Below are positions 24,301 through 39,600 of a stretch of 64,000 nucleotides of DNA, piece after piece. The stretch spans positions 1,186,088 through 1,250,087 of the forward strand of contig WBMV01004761.1 of assembly GCA_013396655.1 (NCBI GenBank), read 5' to 3'. Positions within the stretch are counted from its first letter, which is position 1. Each line of letters starts with the position of its first letter. The notes under the pieces are model-generated. The model was not told the origin of the DNA, searched no databases, and saw only the letters and a program-made list of their open reading frames with translations. The position numbers were made by a program, and so were the translations under genes. The stretch comes from Campylorhamphus procurvoides. Taxonomy: Eukaryota; Chordata; Aves; Passeriformes; Dendrocolaptidae.

Positions 24301-27300
24301 CATGAGTTAGTTTTCATCATTGATAGTGCTGATTCCACATATCAATTCCCATCTGAAATACTGTGCATGGAAAGCAGAGCAGTCCCAAGGGGGACCTTTG
24401 GTTTTTACTGGGTATTATGTGATACGTGCACAAAGGTTTGTGTATTGTCCAGGAGGATCTTGTCATAGATGATAATCTCACTGTACCACTTGGAATGTTT
24501 TCAGTTTTGTTTTCCAGGATATCTCCAGAAGTGTAGCTGGTGGTGTCTAGGCATCGTGGAAGATGAATGATATTCTCCTGACCTTCAGTAGCAGGTTAAG
24601 CCACTAGGTAGTCTGTGGAATCCAAAAAGAGTTACACTAATATTTTGGCTGCCTGAACCTGTAATTTAAAGATGTTTAGAGTTACAGGTTTATGAGTATA
24701 CTGAAGTAACAGAAACTAAAGCACAAAACACTTTCAACTGCAGGCAATTAGTTATTCTCTGTTTATCTCTGTTTGTTTTACAAGGTCTCTTTTCTCTACC
24801 TACGTGTTTTACGGCAAACAAGAATAAACTTCATTAGGATTTATATATAACAAAATCCAAGCCCCATAACAGGTTTTGCTTTGTTTCAAAAGTACAATGG
24901 TGTGAAAGCTGAGCACATGGTTTATGTTCCTTTTTATCACTTTAGAGTGTTGTCTGGCTTTTCCAAACCATATACATAAATATGACTATATAACCAGGAG
25001 ATAGGAAAGCACTTGTTTAAACATGTGCATGCCCACTGTACCACACTTTACAGAGACTCAGAGCTGGCACTGTGTTCTGACACAGAAATTTAGGGTTGCA
25101 CCACTCATTCTGAACAATTGCTCTAATGTTTGAAATACAATGGCTACACTGTTTTGTTTCCAAGTTCTTTGGTGAAAATCAGTACAGACTTTTTGGTATG
25201 ATATTACCTCTCCAGATACTGTAGAAAAGTATTCAGTGTATTATTTCTGAATTAGCTATAACTTATAATACTCTAAAAAAGAATCTTCAGATTAAAGCTT
25301 AGGCACAACTTGGGGAAAAACTTTGAAATTCTGTGAAAATTCTGTAGTAGCAGTCTGTGGATTCAGAATCAGCAGGTGGAACACAAACAAATAAAACAGG
25401 CTTTCTAAGAAAACTTCCATGCTACATAGACCAGTTTCATTATTATAAAACCAAATTAAGTCACCCAAACACTATGTTTTATGAGGTGTTAGAGAGTTAG
25501 AGGAAAAGGGGCTGGGGGACTGTATGAAAAAATAAAAGTGCAAGGTAGTGGAGAAAAAACCCCACATCTGTCCCCATTAGAAGACAATTCCCTGTGCTGG
25601 GTGCAGTTGGGATATATGCTGTACAACCGCACACAGCCTGATGCTCCTCAGCCCAGAAAAGCTCACATGGAAAACCCCAAAGGTTTTCCTGGCTTCACAG
25701 GTTTTAACCTCTGCAACACCACATGGATCACAGTCCAGCCACCTCTGCACACAGACACACTCCTCAGTGGGTGGTTGTAAGACTGAAAGACTTTGGTGAC
25801 GTGTTCATTCTAAGCTTATTTCTTGACGGCAAGTCATACTTCTTCTTTCCTGGTGTCCAAAACTGACCTTTTCATTTCAACTCAAGGAAAGCACTTGTGT
25901 GGGATGAATGCACTGAGCAAACAGATGCCACTAGTATGATAGGATGCCTGTCATGATGCCAGCAGCAGGACTTGCCTGTCAGCACATCCTTCTGTGAGGC
26001 ACTAAAAGGAGAAGGTGCTTAGCTGTTCAAAATTACATTTTTTTTTGAAAGAGTCATTGAAAAATGTGAGCCAAAAAATGATCTTTGCAACCTTGCAGTT
26101 ATCCATGGTCTCTGCTGCATTTAACCCATCTAGACAGAATCCTTTGAGTGAATTACAGGAAGCCTACAGCAATTTTTTTCCCCCTTATGCTTTAGTAGTT
26201 CTCAGCAAAAATGTCAACTTATCTGGGCTTAAGATGACACTGCTGTGGATCACTGTAATTTCAAACACCGTCTAGTTCTATTAAGCAGCTAATAATACTC
26301 ACACCTATGCAACACTTTTCATTTATAGACTTCAACACATGGGCACAGCTGTACCCCCACTTTACACAGGGAAAAAGTCAAGGAAAGCGAGGCCGACACT
26401 GGACTTTCTAAGGCATGCTGCAAGTTGGGTGGCAGGAGACTGACGGATATTGTTTTTCTCCTCTGGTGTGCTGGAAAAGGGTTTAATTAGCCACTGCAGA
26501 TTTCAAGTGTGCAGCCATTTACGGGGCTGAGGGCCCCCCAGGGTTCCCACATGTCTGGAAGGCACAGCTGGTTGTGCTGCGGGTGCGGGAGCTCAGCCCA
26601 AAGTGTGGCAGCACCTCCTGCCACAGCCCCGGGGCACAGCACATCTGCTGCACCCAAATGCTGCCTGCTCCCATGTTACAGGGAAAAGCAGCAATAAAGA
26701 AGAGGGAGACGCACAGCCTTGGAAAGGTCAGTGTGTGGTGTCAAAGAGAAGGTGAAGGGGAGACTGTGTAAAGAGTAGGGGATGCATATCAGAAACTTCC
26801 AGGACAGTGAGAGAAAATGCATTTGGGGAGGAGAGGGGGAACACACTCAACACAGAAGTTTTGATCCAGCAAAAAAATATAAGCATCATTTCAGTGTCCT
26901 TTAAATTTGAGGAACTGGAATACAAAGGTGCCTGAGCTTTGCAGTCTTAACATTTTTCCATTCAGACATCTGTCCATGTTCCTGCCCTGAACCAGAAACA
27001 TTCACAGAAGTACAGTCCAGTTTTCCTGTAAGCTTAACAGAACAGGAAGCCAAGCCTCAATCATTACACAAGAACAAGATGAACCATAAAGCAAGATCCC
27101 AGGGTGAGACTGGCCAACAGTGCAGTCCTTGTTGTTTGGAACAACCCAGTTATCCATGGTGCACAGGCGTACCAATCTAATTTTTGTAGCCTCAATTTCA
27201 TTGCCCCACCACTTCTTTGTAAGGCTGACACCCTCTTTTAATTTTCAGCCTCCATTTATGCATCACCACTTCGCATTGACTCCCTGCTTTCTGTGTGAGA

Positions 27301-30300
27301 ACCCTCCACCTTAGCAAAGTTCAGGGCTTTTCCTTAGTGGATAACAGATATGTCAAGAAAACTTCAAGTCTATTAGCACATCACTTATGGATTAATAACA
27401 ACATCTATGTTTATACAGGGATTTATATCCACTGTACTTCTTAATACCTTGGAATTACTAATATAAAATATTAATTTCCTTTACATAAGTGTAGACAATG
27501 TTCTTGTCTTAAACCACTAAAAGAGGTGTGATGTAGAAGAATTATTAAGTAGACAAATAGATTTATAAGTTAAATAACTAAGCTTTAGCCTTAAAAAAGC
27601 ATTTAAATAACAGAGCCTTAACAAAATATTTAAACTGTGGAATTAAGGCTTAAATAATTAGACACATTAGAGAAACCACACTTCAGTAACATTTAAGAAA
27701 ACACCAAATATTAGAAAGCTGACTCCAACAGTGAACCTAATCAGTTTAAAAAACCATAAAGTATTGGTATTCAGTTATTTGACAATCACATCACAGTTCA
27801 TGTGTTGAACAAGAAATACACACTGGACCCCTCTGACAGTACAAAATAGTTTTGAGGTGGTTTAAGGTATTTGTACTTTTACCAGTTAGACTGCTAGGTC
27901 AAAAAGAACCCCCAAACAATTGTGAACAGAAGTATTTTCTACGAATAGGCTATCAAGTGTTTATAGCATATGAATCCAAATACTCAGAAAAATCATAATC
28001 TGAGTTTTTCTAAAACAGTTTTAAGAAAGTCACCAGCAGCTGTTAGGTTCTGATCCCCTTTCAAAATTAGATTATTAATTTAGATGCAACTAGAAGGTAA
28101 AATTGGCTATCCCATTTTAAGTATCAGTCTTCCTATAGTGATATTGTTCCCTATTTTGTAACAATTCCCTAATTACAAAGAAATTCTGAGTTGCTGGAAA
28201 GCTGTGCCATCAGACACATCAGCTGGCTCAGCCAATCAAAAATAGGATTTCCTTTTTAAAGTTAATATTGCCATTCATGGCCATGGGCCGTGTGTGGCTC
28301 TAACCCAGCTGTTCAGGATAACAAGGGAGCAGACAAAGGCATGTTTCATCCTTCCAAACCTTGCTGCACTGTTTCTGCTTAGCTTTTGCTTTGGGTAATA
28401 ATGGAAGGACACAGGCTTCTGGCAGGGGCATACCCCTGGGAGCTCGCGGACAGATACTCTTTTCCCTAAAGCCCCTGCCCCCTCCTCCACATGGCTACAA
28501 ACTCAGACAGAAACACGGTGTGGGGTGAGGAAGATGGGGGGCTGCAGCCCAGCTGCACAAGGAAACACCTCCAAGAGCTCCCCTCCGTGCCAGGGCTGCT
28601 GCTGCTCCCTCATGGGCACTGGACACTCGTCTTAACCTATTACAAGCAGAGGGCACATTTTTGCCTAGAGGTTGGGAAGGGGAAAACGAAATGCAGGCAC
28701 CTCCACCAATTTGAATCTTTGGCCATATTTGAGTGAGTGATCATACAAAAGTGTCCTGTGATACCACTGAGTGCATGGGAAAGCAGACAGGAACATGCAC
28801 ATGGGAGGTACGCACAAAACCCTAAAAATAAGAGGCTATAAATGTACTGCAGAGTCAAAAGTAAGTGGAGTGTTTTCAGAAAATTCTAAAGGGAAGAGTG
28901 GAAAAAAAGCAGACCAGCCCTCTGGGAACTCTGCTTTCCTAAGTCATAAAACCCTCTGTTTTCCCCGTCTGGAAAAGTTGTCCACAATGCTCAGAACAAT
29001 ATGCTTTTATTTTTAGTGTTTTACACTAAATAACCATGAAAAAAAATCCAGTGTCAACTGCTGTGAGTGGGTGAAAGTACCATCTTGTAGTTAATAGAGA
29101 TAGGTTTCCCAAAGCTGGAGTCAGAGACATGAAAGTGAAATTGTTCAACAAAATTAACAACTAAGCTTGATATTTCAGAAACATGTATGTGTCCTTAACT
29201 AAAACAGGTTTTCAAACTGCTTTAGTTTTTTATGTCATGTGTAAAAAATATTTCATGTTCTTTACTTTGAAATTCACAGAAATTTAGACTCTTAAAAAGT
29301 TCCAAAAAATTGATGTGCCAAATGTGTTGTTAATAAACCAAAAAAATTTATTTTATTGAATGAAATGGCTTGAAAACAAGCCAAACTTCCAAAATGGAAA
29401 GGAAGATACATTTTTTTTTTTCTTTTTTGAAGGCATCCAACAGTGCAGGAATGCTTTGTTGAAAATCTAAAGATGGACAAATAATCAAAAACTTGGTGGA
29501 GCATGGAGCAGCAGACTGTATTAATTAAACCACAATTATCTCTGTGGCACTATTTGGTTTTGCATGGTCGCGCAGTATATTCGTGCATATTGTATTTAAT
29601 CCTGCTATCGCTAGATAGACAAAACTCCAGACACCAGGAATTTGGTTTGGCTAAGTCAAGCACAGTGACTTATTTCAGATGCTGATATCTGTTTCTCAAA
29701 AAGAAGCATTGTTACTTTTTCTTGTATATTCTACAGCTGAACTGGGGCTCAGACCACATGGGCGTGCTCAAGGCAAACCTTCAGGCAATACCCAGATATT
29801 GCAGAAATCTATAAAGATGTTAATGAGGCTTTGCCTGGGTGAGTTGCTGTATCTGCTGCTGAACTGGGTCAGTGACTGAAGCTCCTGGGCACCCTCCCAG
29901 CTGCTCACTGTTGCTTTTTCTTTTTTTCACTGCCAGAGGTTACACTCGCCTGAGATCTGCCCCTGTCACCGCATACTTACGCTGACATTGTGAAATCACG
30001 TAGTTGGCAATGTCATGATTGATATTTCCTAATAGGTACTCACTCTACGGGTGCAATCCCACCTGTATATCCTTTAGGTCAGGGATAGTCATTGGCTTTT
30101 TAGTTTTTCATGGGTGGCAGCCAAAGCAGAGCGAGCCTGGTCAGTGGACTTGCTCATGCCTGTACCCAACAATGTGGCTAAGGCTGCTGTAGGAGTTCAG
30201 AGCTCATTGCAGTACAAAGTCATTGGAAGCCCTTCTTGTCTTGAGGGGCTGGCAAACCCCTCTGGGTCCATGAGCCCCTCTTGTGCACCCCTCCTGAGAA

Positions 30301-33300
30301 ACTGAAACCTCTACTCCAATTCACTGGGCTAGTCCTCATTCTCAGACTCTGATGTACCATAAATGCAGACACTCTCAGATGTCAATCAAAGACAACCTTT
30401 TAGTTTGGCACACTGCATGTGTCAAGTAAGGAACAGATACAGGTAGGGTTTCACTGCATTAACACCTGTGGCAGGGTTCCCCAGCAATCTAGCAAACTGT
30501 AAGCAGGGGACAAGGTGATAAGAGGCAGGGTAGTTTTGGCAGCCTGCCACCACAAACCAGTGTATGCTGGATGTATGTCACGGGCAGATCCTGTGCAAAG
30601 GTCACAGCAAGCTAAACATCACAAATCCTGGAACACCCTTCCACAATTAATATTTTAAAACTAATGTATATTATATAAACTGCTGTGTTTTAAAGAGGTT
30701 AGAGACAAGGGAAAGTAGCCTGCAGGCAGGATTGTGCTAATAAAAGTATGAAATAGAGTTATTAACCAAGCAACCCTAGGGGTGAGAAGCAGGCAGGAGG
30801 AAAGGGGAAGACATGACATAATCCCCTTAGTACCATTTCATATTCCAGTGTCCTGAAAAAAGGGACAGACAGGATGGGAAAAGCTGCCTTCACCAAGGGA
30901 GTGGGTCTGCCTGGGCCTAAAAGCCATGTATAATGTCTCTGAGTGCCCACCAGCACACACCACAGCTGGGATACACAGTGGCCTGAAGCTTCATGAGGCC
31001 ATGAAGACCTTAGAGAGTACACTTACCAAATGCAGTTTTAATAGTAGGTTTTGCTTTATTTTTGCCTACCTTGGCATTACAGATCGATGGTTTGAAGTAA
31101 GCCTCATCTTTAAGGGAAAGTCTGACTGTAAGTAACCTCACACACTAAAGCACTCTGTTCCTGCCAGCATGGAAATGTTTAGAGCTTTTCCTGTAATCAA
31201 TTGTCCCTATCTGTATTTTTCAGGATACCCTAGTGCTAATACAGTCAGCCTCCTCTTAGTCACACAGGCTGTTTGGGAGATGGTATCTCTGGGTCTGAGG
31301 TGGGGGAGCATCTGCCAGCATACTGCTTTAGCCAGGAAAATCCTCTGGCATACAGGGTGAGTCAGGAGCCTGCCAAGTGCAGAGCACTACAGGAGAGTTT
31401 GCAATGAAGCAATGAAGCCTGCGCATGCCCCTTTGTCTTCCTTTACTTGCTGCTATGGAGGAACGTCCAGCTCCTGGCTTGTTTTCTTTAGGTCTACCAG
31501 CTATTCTTCCTTTTCGTTCCTCAGCTGATTTTGCCAGTAAACTAGGCACTTTTGTTGAAAAATCCTTTTTGTCTCTATCCCTTCTTCCTCAGGACCACCC
31601 TTGTGTGTACCTGTGAAATTCCTCACTTAATTCTTTCTGGCCCTTGATCGTGACCTGACATCTTTGTCAGCCTCTGATGTTCAGGTTTCTGGCCATACAG
31701 CACAGAGCAGTGTGGGACTGGATTTCCCTGGCTGGAGCCCACAGAGCTGCCAACAGTAGGAAGGAGGAAGAAGGATGGAGAATCTTAGCTAGACATGAAT
31801 AACTATCTTACAATAATTAGGAACCTTACAGCAGCTTGGATATACATGTCCTTTATGACTGCCCAAAACTCACTTGCTTACTGTATTTTCCTTAGCATTT
31901 TTTTCACTGATCATTTGAATAGTGTTTCGGAGCAGCTCTCAGTATCAGCAGCAGGATGAATAAGGTAATCCTGTTCAACTTCAATTTGTAATTTCCAGCA
32001 AGGATAGCATTCAAATATCAGCTCTTACTATCATAATTATATAAACTTTCTTGCATGCAAGGACCCAGTCAAAGGAATGCATATGCCCATACCAAAAGTT
32101 CTTTCAATACCTTTGCTGGCATCTGTTATATATTGCCTGAACAAAGACAAAGAATGGGTCTTTTCAGCCATCTAGTAATTCATACCTAAGGTCTTTGTTT
32201 CTGGGGCACAGGAATGAAGCTGGTCCCCAGGAAAAAAAATGGTTGAAAAGACTTCAGTGTAATCTTGTTTCCCTTCATGATTAACTGCAGCTAGGAAAAA
32301 AGGGATCTCTTTCATGAGCTTTAGGTCGCTGGAAACATAGTGGAGTCATGCTGCTTTGTCAGCTGAACAGGAGCTCCCGATGCAACACACTGCTCAAAGA
32401 GACAATGCTGCTCTTGAATACACAAGGGTATATCAAGTAGGACAGCTATGGTAGGTCTGCATGCAGGCCTGGGTAAATACGGCCAGAATACTGTCCCGGC
32501 TTAGGGTCTGCAGTTCAAAAGGGATGCTCATAAATTATAGTAACTTCAGAGAAAAGTCACAACAGTGTTTAACACAGACATGACCAATCTTCCTTGTCCT
32601 ATAAGCCCTGTGCCAAAATCTTTGTTTGATCAAACGCCAGGAAAAGGGAACTCCTGGAATGATCAGTAGAAGACAAAACTGGTCCGCAGGAGTCTGATTG
32701 CTCACTGCATGAAAAATGAGGCAAGGCCATGATAAAAGATGGGTTGGTAATTCGCAGTCTTCCATGACCATGCCACGATCCTAGCATGAGACTGCACCTT
32801 TAACTGCTTGTATTGCATGTAGCTTGAGTGCTGCTACTTAGCCACTTGGGAAATAAACATCATACATGAGAAAGCCCATTAATTCAGACTATTCAGCCCA
32901 CCAAAAAGAGGGTTAAGGACTGAGTTCAGAGTCTGATACACGAGTAACAAGGCTTTGGTAACAACTTTTTCTATTCAGCAAAGGAGGACTTTGAAGGTGC
33001 ACTGTGAGTAGTATACTCATTTCTTAAGGTGAAGAAACTTTTTGAATGCAATCCAGCATTTGAAATTTTGAAAAAGAAAGCTAAAGGCAGCCATAAACTC
33101 ATTTTCCCTCTTGAAGCCATTCTCCTCTTCACACTATGAGAAAGTATTGCTTATTCACACAGTAAGTGGCTGTAGTTGTATAACTAAGAGAAATCTCATA
33201 AAAATATTCCTTTTTTTTTCTACATTGAAAATATAAATAAAAATTCTCATACCCATTTCTAACTTTCTACTTTGGAAATATCTATTTATGACATAGGAAT

Positions 33301-34077
33301 TAATAAACTAATAAAACCCCCATACCCAAAACTCTAATTCTGTCCAGCTGCTCTGGTAGCTCACCTCTTTTCTGAAGGTGGCACATAGCTGCAGACAGTA
33401 CACACTTACCAGCAAATTGTGTAGGGCCTTCAGAGTTAGTAATAAAAAAAAACCCAAAAAACATTCAGAAGCCCTTGGCCAGGATGACTCCTGCTAGCAG
33501 TTTTAAAATTTCACAGTGAATTAAGGCACAGAGTAATTTTTTTTGCAGTCCACAGGTATGCAGAAGAGCAACTAGGAAATGTAGAACAGCAGGCGATTCT
33601 GGGAAACCAACCCTTGCAATTACAAGCACTTAAATAACATTAAACGTATTTTTATGAAACAATACAATCTCTCTTTCTTGACTTCCTTAAGAACAGGCTA
33701 ATAGGAATCATGTGACAATGATAAGTGCTTTAGGAGCCATTATTGTGGCTAGTGGGGTTTTAACACAACAAGAGAATTATTGTATGTTACTATTAAATCC
33801 TCTTTGCCACTATTGATAGAATTGATCAAGTGCTCTTCAGTGAATAAACACATTGGTGGATTACTCTCTTTTTTTGGTCAGCTGTTGTGTTGACAGGACT
33901 CTTTTATCCCTTGAGTGGCGGATGGTATGTGTGGCTGTTGGGAGGCAGCAGACTGAAAGTCAAGAGCTTAGGGAACAGACTAAGAAATGCCAGTGCAAGC
34001 TTGTGCAATGTGTGAGAATCAGCCAGATTCAGGAGGGAAGGAGAAGCCCTGTCCAGTGACTGTTTAGAATGATTTGG

Positions 34078-34114
34078 TCAGCCATTGGGATTATCTTCCC
34101 AATGACATGGCTGA
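34078..34114. repeat. Bulged 13-bp hairpin
   Basis: TCAGCCATTGGGA (34078-34090) can pair with TCCCAAT (34097-34103) plus GGCTGA (34109-34114), leaving a 5-nt bulge on one arm and a 6-nt loop. No identity can be given. Confidence 0.7.
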
Positions 34115-36452
34115 TGGTTGCTATTAAAGATGCCATAGCGATTTCAAACATTGTTCCAGCAGTTTCAGAAACCACCTCAACCTCCAGGAAATCAGACACT
34201 GAAATAACTTGCCATAGAGAACAACACCAACAGACTAGCAAAAGGAAACGTCAGTTTCTCATATGCAAACATATTAGAGAAAAAGGAAAAGTTATTAGGA
34301 GAGTCTTCCTCTAAATTTACATGTCATAATCTTCTGTGTAAGCCGAAATGCTTTTGTTATTTTTAGCCCAACTCTACCAAATAAAGGGAGCCAAAGAAAC
34401 CAGTGAATCAACCTACGCATGCTTTCTGTATCTCAACATGCCATATCCAGTATCCCTGTCGTTTCCAGCAATCAGAAAAAGAGCAGCCTGTGACATGAGT
34501 CAGGTATTTTTTCTCATCAGTAAGGGTTTGGTTCCTGTTTCTCCCTAACAATGTGTCCTGTCTCCAGCAGCAGGCCCTGCCTGGCATCCCAAGCACCATC
34601 CCTTCTCCTGTGCGCCAGCTCAGCGGGGAGAATCACTGCAATGAATTTTGCAGCTATTCTCTGTGTCCACCCGTCAGTGTCACCAGCTACATTCCTGGGA
34701 CCTGACACACACTGGAACACCTCTCCTATGCATTTTTCTCCTCCAGTTTTGGCTCATTCCAGTGGTTTTCTTAGAAAAATGAACTAACTATGGTCGTATT
34801 ACTTTAAAATGTAAAGCAGACGTTTTGGCCCCTCAGCAAAACATCTCTAGAGTAATGTACTGTAGAAACGTACAGAAGATATTTTGACCACCAGAGGGTG
34901 CCTGCATTGTCCCAGATTTAAAGTAAAACCAGAAAATCATGTCTTAGGAGAGAAAGAAAACAGCAAATATGTATTTATACTAGGGTAGCACCTACAAGGC
35001 ATGGAGTGATGATCAGCTGATTGCAACACACTGACAAGACAAAGGGAAAACAAGTACCATCCCATCAGCTGTGCCCAGAAGCTATTTTACAGTGGAAATT
35101 CTTGAGGAATAATATGAGTTTTTCTGCGAATCTATATGTGAAATACAATGAGATTATTTTGGCTGTTGTATTTAACCACTGACTCCCCCCATTTAATTTC
35201 AGTAAAAACAATGCTGTAGATACAAGTCAAGTGTTCAAAGATGTCATCTTATGTCATGTTATTAATGTCTCTATCTTAATTTAAAATGGGACATTTTTCA
35301 ATCATCAGTATTTTATCAACATTTTGCATAGATCTGAGACAGGGTTAGTCATCCCAGCTACGGTACAAAGAATAGACTTCAGAAACACAGTTTCCATTCA
35401 ATGGTTCTAATTACAGTGAGAAATCCCAGCATAAAATTTAACATGTAAGATCGGAAAAGCCTAAAGAAAGCTTTCCCTCCTCCAAGAAAATGAACTGATA
35501 CACAACTGAGAGATACCACTTTTCTTCAATATCTACTGAGCTATCATACTGTAAATCTCAGAAGTACTTGTTTTCCCTTTGTCTGCACTTTTTTTATCTG
35601 TGTAGAATGAATGCAAACCATGTGTAATGCCATATCCCATGCTTGCGGTCTAAAGCAACTTTTGAAAAGTATCCATATATAATCATATTAATAACAAGGC
35701 AGCACAAATTCTAATCCAGCATTTAATGAAAGAAATCCTGTTTATGTTCTGTGATTTATACAGTAGGCCACCTATACAAAACAATGGCATTAACATTACC
35801 ACATAGAATTTAAAAAGATGGGAAAGTTACTGCTGCTTGAATAGCAATTTACAATCTTGCATGTTCTTGCTTGGAAATATTGTTCAAAGGAAACAAATCT
35901 TCCAGCTGAAAGCCTCATTCCTAGAGTCATCCAATAATACATTAATAGGACCACTTAGACACAGTATTTGTCCCCCGCCCTGACTTATTCATCTATTTGT
36001 AGTGGATGTGAGAGCTTGTGGGTGGCCTGACATGGTCCTCATTCAATTTTATTTAATTACTCACTTGATTTCACTTGAAAGAACTATTAAAATGGCATCT
36101 TAATTGCTCAGTGTTATCCAGAATCTCTTTCAAAGCCCATAAACTGTCAAGGATTAAAAATGATGTCACTTTTCTGAATTCCCTATTCAGAAGGGGAAAG
36201 AATAAAAATCTCCATCCAAGCCAAAATAAATACATAAACACAAAAATACACAGCCCTCGAGGAGGGGGCCAGCTCTTCCCCTCCCCCTATGCCGCCCTTC
36301 TGCTGTGAGCAGGATTTGAGGAAAGCAGATGAAGCATTATAGCCAGAAAGGTTTAAAAAGGAGGGGAAAGTCATGTTTGGGATCCTCAGGCCCTGGAAGA
36401 TGGAATTTCACAGCCACAGCCCACTCCACCCCCCAAACACATGGAAACTCCC

Positions 36453-36655
36453 ATCCTGGGTCAGATGAAAGGTCCATCCAGCCCAATATCCTGCCTTTGA
36501 CAGCGGACAAAGGCAGATGCTTAGGAAAAGAATGTAAGAACAGGGTACATGCAGAGTGATTCCCTTTCCACCGCCACCCCCACCCCCGCTTAATATCCTC
36601 CCTGTTTCCGACAATCAGCAGTTTAGGGATTTCCTGAGCCAGATGTTGCATCTGG
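36453..36655. mobile_element. Ancient amniote interspersed repeat fragment (CR1-like)
   Basis: The segment with CCTGGGTCAGATGAAAGG, then CATCCAGCCCAATATCCTG and TTTAGGGATTTCCTGAGCC, resembles an old repeat common in bird and turtle genomes that I associate with CR1 3' regions. It is highly diverged and carries no coding capacity. Family and orientation are from memory and need a repeat-library search. Confidence 0.5.
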
Positions 36656-39600
36656 ACCACTGCTTTTAATAACCAAGTAGAAATAGAGACCCTTTTCTAC
36701 AGGGGCTTGGCTGTAACTGCAGCCAGCCTTACACAGTAGCAGCCACAGAGAGTGGCTGTACTGTGTGTCTGCATCCACAGAAGGCTTCTTCCTGTTTCTG
36801 ACCTTCATATATAAAAATGCCATAAATTCAGGATTAGCCCTAAAGAAAATTAATAGCCATTGGACTTTATAAACCTAGATTATGCCATCAGTAGTCTTAT
36901 TAAGCAATGTTAGTTGAGTGCAAAATCCTGTTTTTACATGCACAAACACACACGTCTATGTCTGCAGGCAGATGTTAGCTGCAAGACATATGGAATCTAC
37001 CCCTTAAATATCTTACATATCAGAAAATTTGGTTGGATATTTGGCTCAAATGTACTTCCATCTGTCTAGGAACTGGAAAAAAAAAGAATAGATGAATGTT
37101 GGTATAGAAACATGGGGCATTAGTGCATTGGGCCATAACTTTCCTTGAAGTGCTGCAGATTCCTTGTACAGCAGACATCCCATAATGGCTATCAGGATGA
37201 GCTCTCACAGTTCCCAGTTCTAGTATTATTTAGAATTAGATTATTATTTTACTTTCAGAGAGGAGAGAAACTGAAGAGAGAGTTCCTCAGGAAATCAGAT
37301 TTTTCTGTGCTTGATCTCCATGCATAGCTTTGCCTTTTCTTTGGATTTTTAACTCATTTGAAAGAAAAAGTGTCTTTTATTACTGCTTTAAATAAATTCA
37401 TCTGCATATCTTCTCCTGATCAAACGCCGCCAACTTTCTTTAAAAAAAAAAATTATTTTTATGGAGTTAACTCAAAAATAACCGAACTCTGAAACATGGC
37501 ATGCAAATAGTTCTAATCTTAGTGTACACACATGTTCAATCTTGAAAACAAACTGAATAAGATAAAAATAAAGGTGTTGGTAATTCTGAATACAGCTGCT
37601 TGGCATCTGCTAAAACTTTTAGAATGTCCTCATTAAACTCTCCCATATTTTGTGACTTGACACAAATATACCTGCTCAGAAGGCTCTGCAGAGGCAGCAG
37701 ACAATGGAGGAGAGGAGAGTTGCATAGTTATAACAGCAGAATCTTGTGGGTGGTGAGGGAAAAGAAAGAAGAAATTGCCTAAGCACAGACACACTGGAGA
37801 GTGTTTTCTTCCAGGAACTGCAGATTCCAAATGCTTTTGTTGTGTTCTGATACTTTAAGCTCTGCAGTTGACTCTGAGCGCTTGACTCTAAACAGTTCCA
37901 GTCCATTGATCACTCGGTGTATTACACTATACATTGAACTGGTCATACCACATTCCATTCCAGTGAAACAAGAGCATCACTGACTAATTTTATGATAATT
38001 TAGCTCCTGATTCATCAGTGTTTAGGTACATGTCGACCTTCAAGGAAGATGGACACCACTTACGTACCCAAGCATCTTAGTTGGAGTTTATCCAGTTTGG
38101 AATTTACCTACTCCAAAGCCCAAATGCCATAAACCCTAATGCCCTTGAAACGGCGTTCCCAGAGTTTTTAAGCTGCCCAAGAGAGACTCAAAATTGAGAC
38201 ATTCCCCAAGATCAAGGTCAGACCTTCCATTAGGTAGGGATGTATAGGTCTTCTCTATTTCTCTTTCTTTCTTAGGAGCCTTTAGAGGGGTCAAACACCT
38301 TCAAGAAACAGGGATCCTCTCAAAACTCTTCCTATCTCCCTGTGCAGCGAGAAGAACAGAAGAGGATCTGCCTGCAGGGCTGAAAAGGAAAGAAAAACGC
38401 AGATGGAGGAACCAAAATCTTCCCCTTCCATGGACCCCCTTCAAGAGGAGATTCAAGAAATAACCTTGCCCATAGTTTTTAGTAGATATAGTACATTTAA
38501 AATGTTATTAATTAATCTTCATGGGGTCAGTACATTCTTTTTAAATCACGAGAAAGTATCGCTATGTAGAGAGAAATTGTCAAAGACTTTTTACATTGAT
38601 ATAGTGACTTCTTTTAGAAAGAGCATCATCACCGCAGTGTGTTGCCTCACACATGGGTGTGTATATCTCTCAAAACAGTGTCCAGCCTGAGTCCTGCCAT
38701 ACTCACACTGGGCTTAAAGTTAAGCAATTATTCACTGAAAACAAGGGAATGGATAATTCTGAGTACCAGGGAGGCAAACACATGTAAATAAAATAGGTAC
38801 TGACAATATTCAGGTTTCATGAGATGCAACAGATCATCCATCTGAGAAGTCTTTTCTATCAAATGACAAAACACACTAAAATGATATCTGAATTTTGTGA
38901 CCTTGAAGCATGGACATCCTCCCTCAAAATGATACAAATATTGAAAAACGTCAAAGTATGTTTTAACTCTAAGTTGGATTTCTCACAAAGAAATGAAGTA
39001 CTGAGACCTGTTCCTAGCAGACCAAAACAAAATACACATTGTTGCCTATGTGTCAATTTTATAAATTAGAATATGGCTTTTTCTTAGGCATGACTTAAAA
39101 CCAGAAGCAATGGATCAGCTTCCTCTGTGCCTAGGTGTAGGTTTACATGGACACACCTAAATACAAGAACAGCAGTCATAGCACCTTTTATCATCAAAAA
39201 AACATCCTCCTACAGGAAAATAATGCTGAAAGTGACTTTTCTCATGAGTTAGACCTCAAGTGATTTCCATTTGACATAGCTCTCAAGAATAGAGTGTTTC
39301 TGCCTGTGACTGACACAATTTACATTCCATGCCACCTGAAATTCAAGGAATCATTCATCCTTACATCTCCTACTGGCACGTGCTGACTGCAGACATGCAG
39401 TCACACACAGTCCTGCAAGCTTGTGCCACTCCTGTCAACCTCAAGAACTGTTTTCCAAAATGCAGCAATGACAATTCATTTCAAATAAGACAGTCCAGCT
39501 GCAGTTGCACTGTAACCAGAACTGTCAGTGGAAGCAGCATATTTTCTGACTAAAAAATTGCTGGTCACTTCAGGACTATACAAAATAAGGGGGGAAAAAC

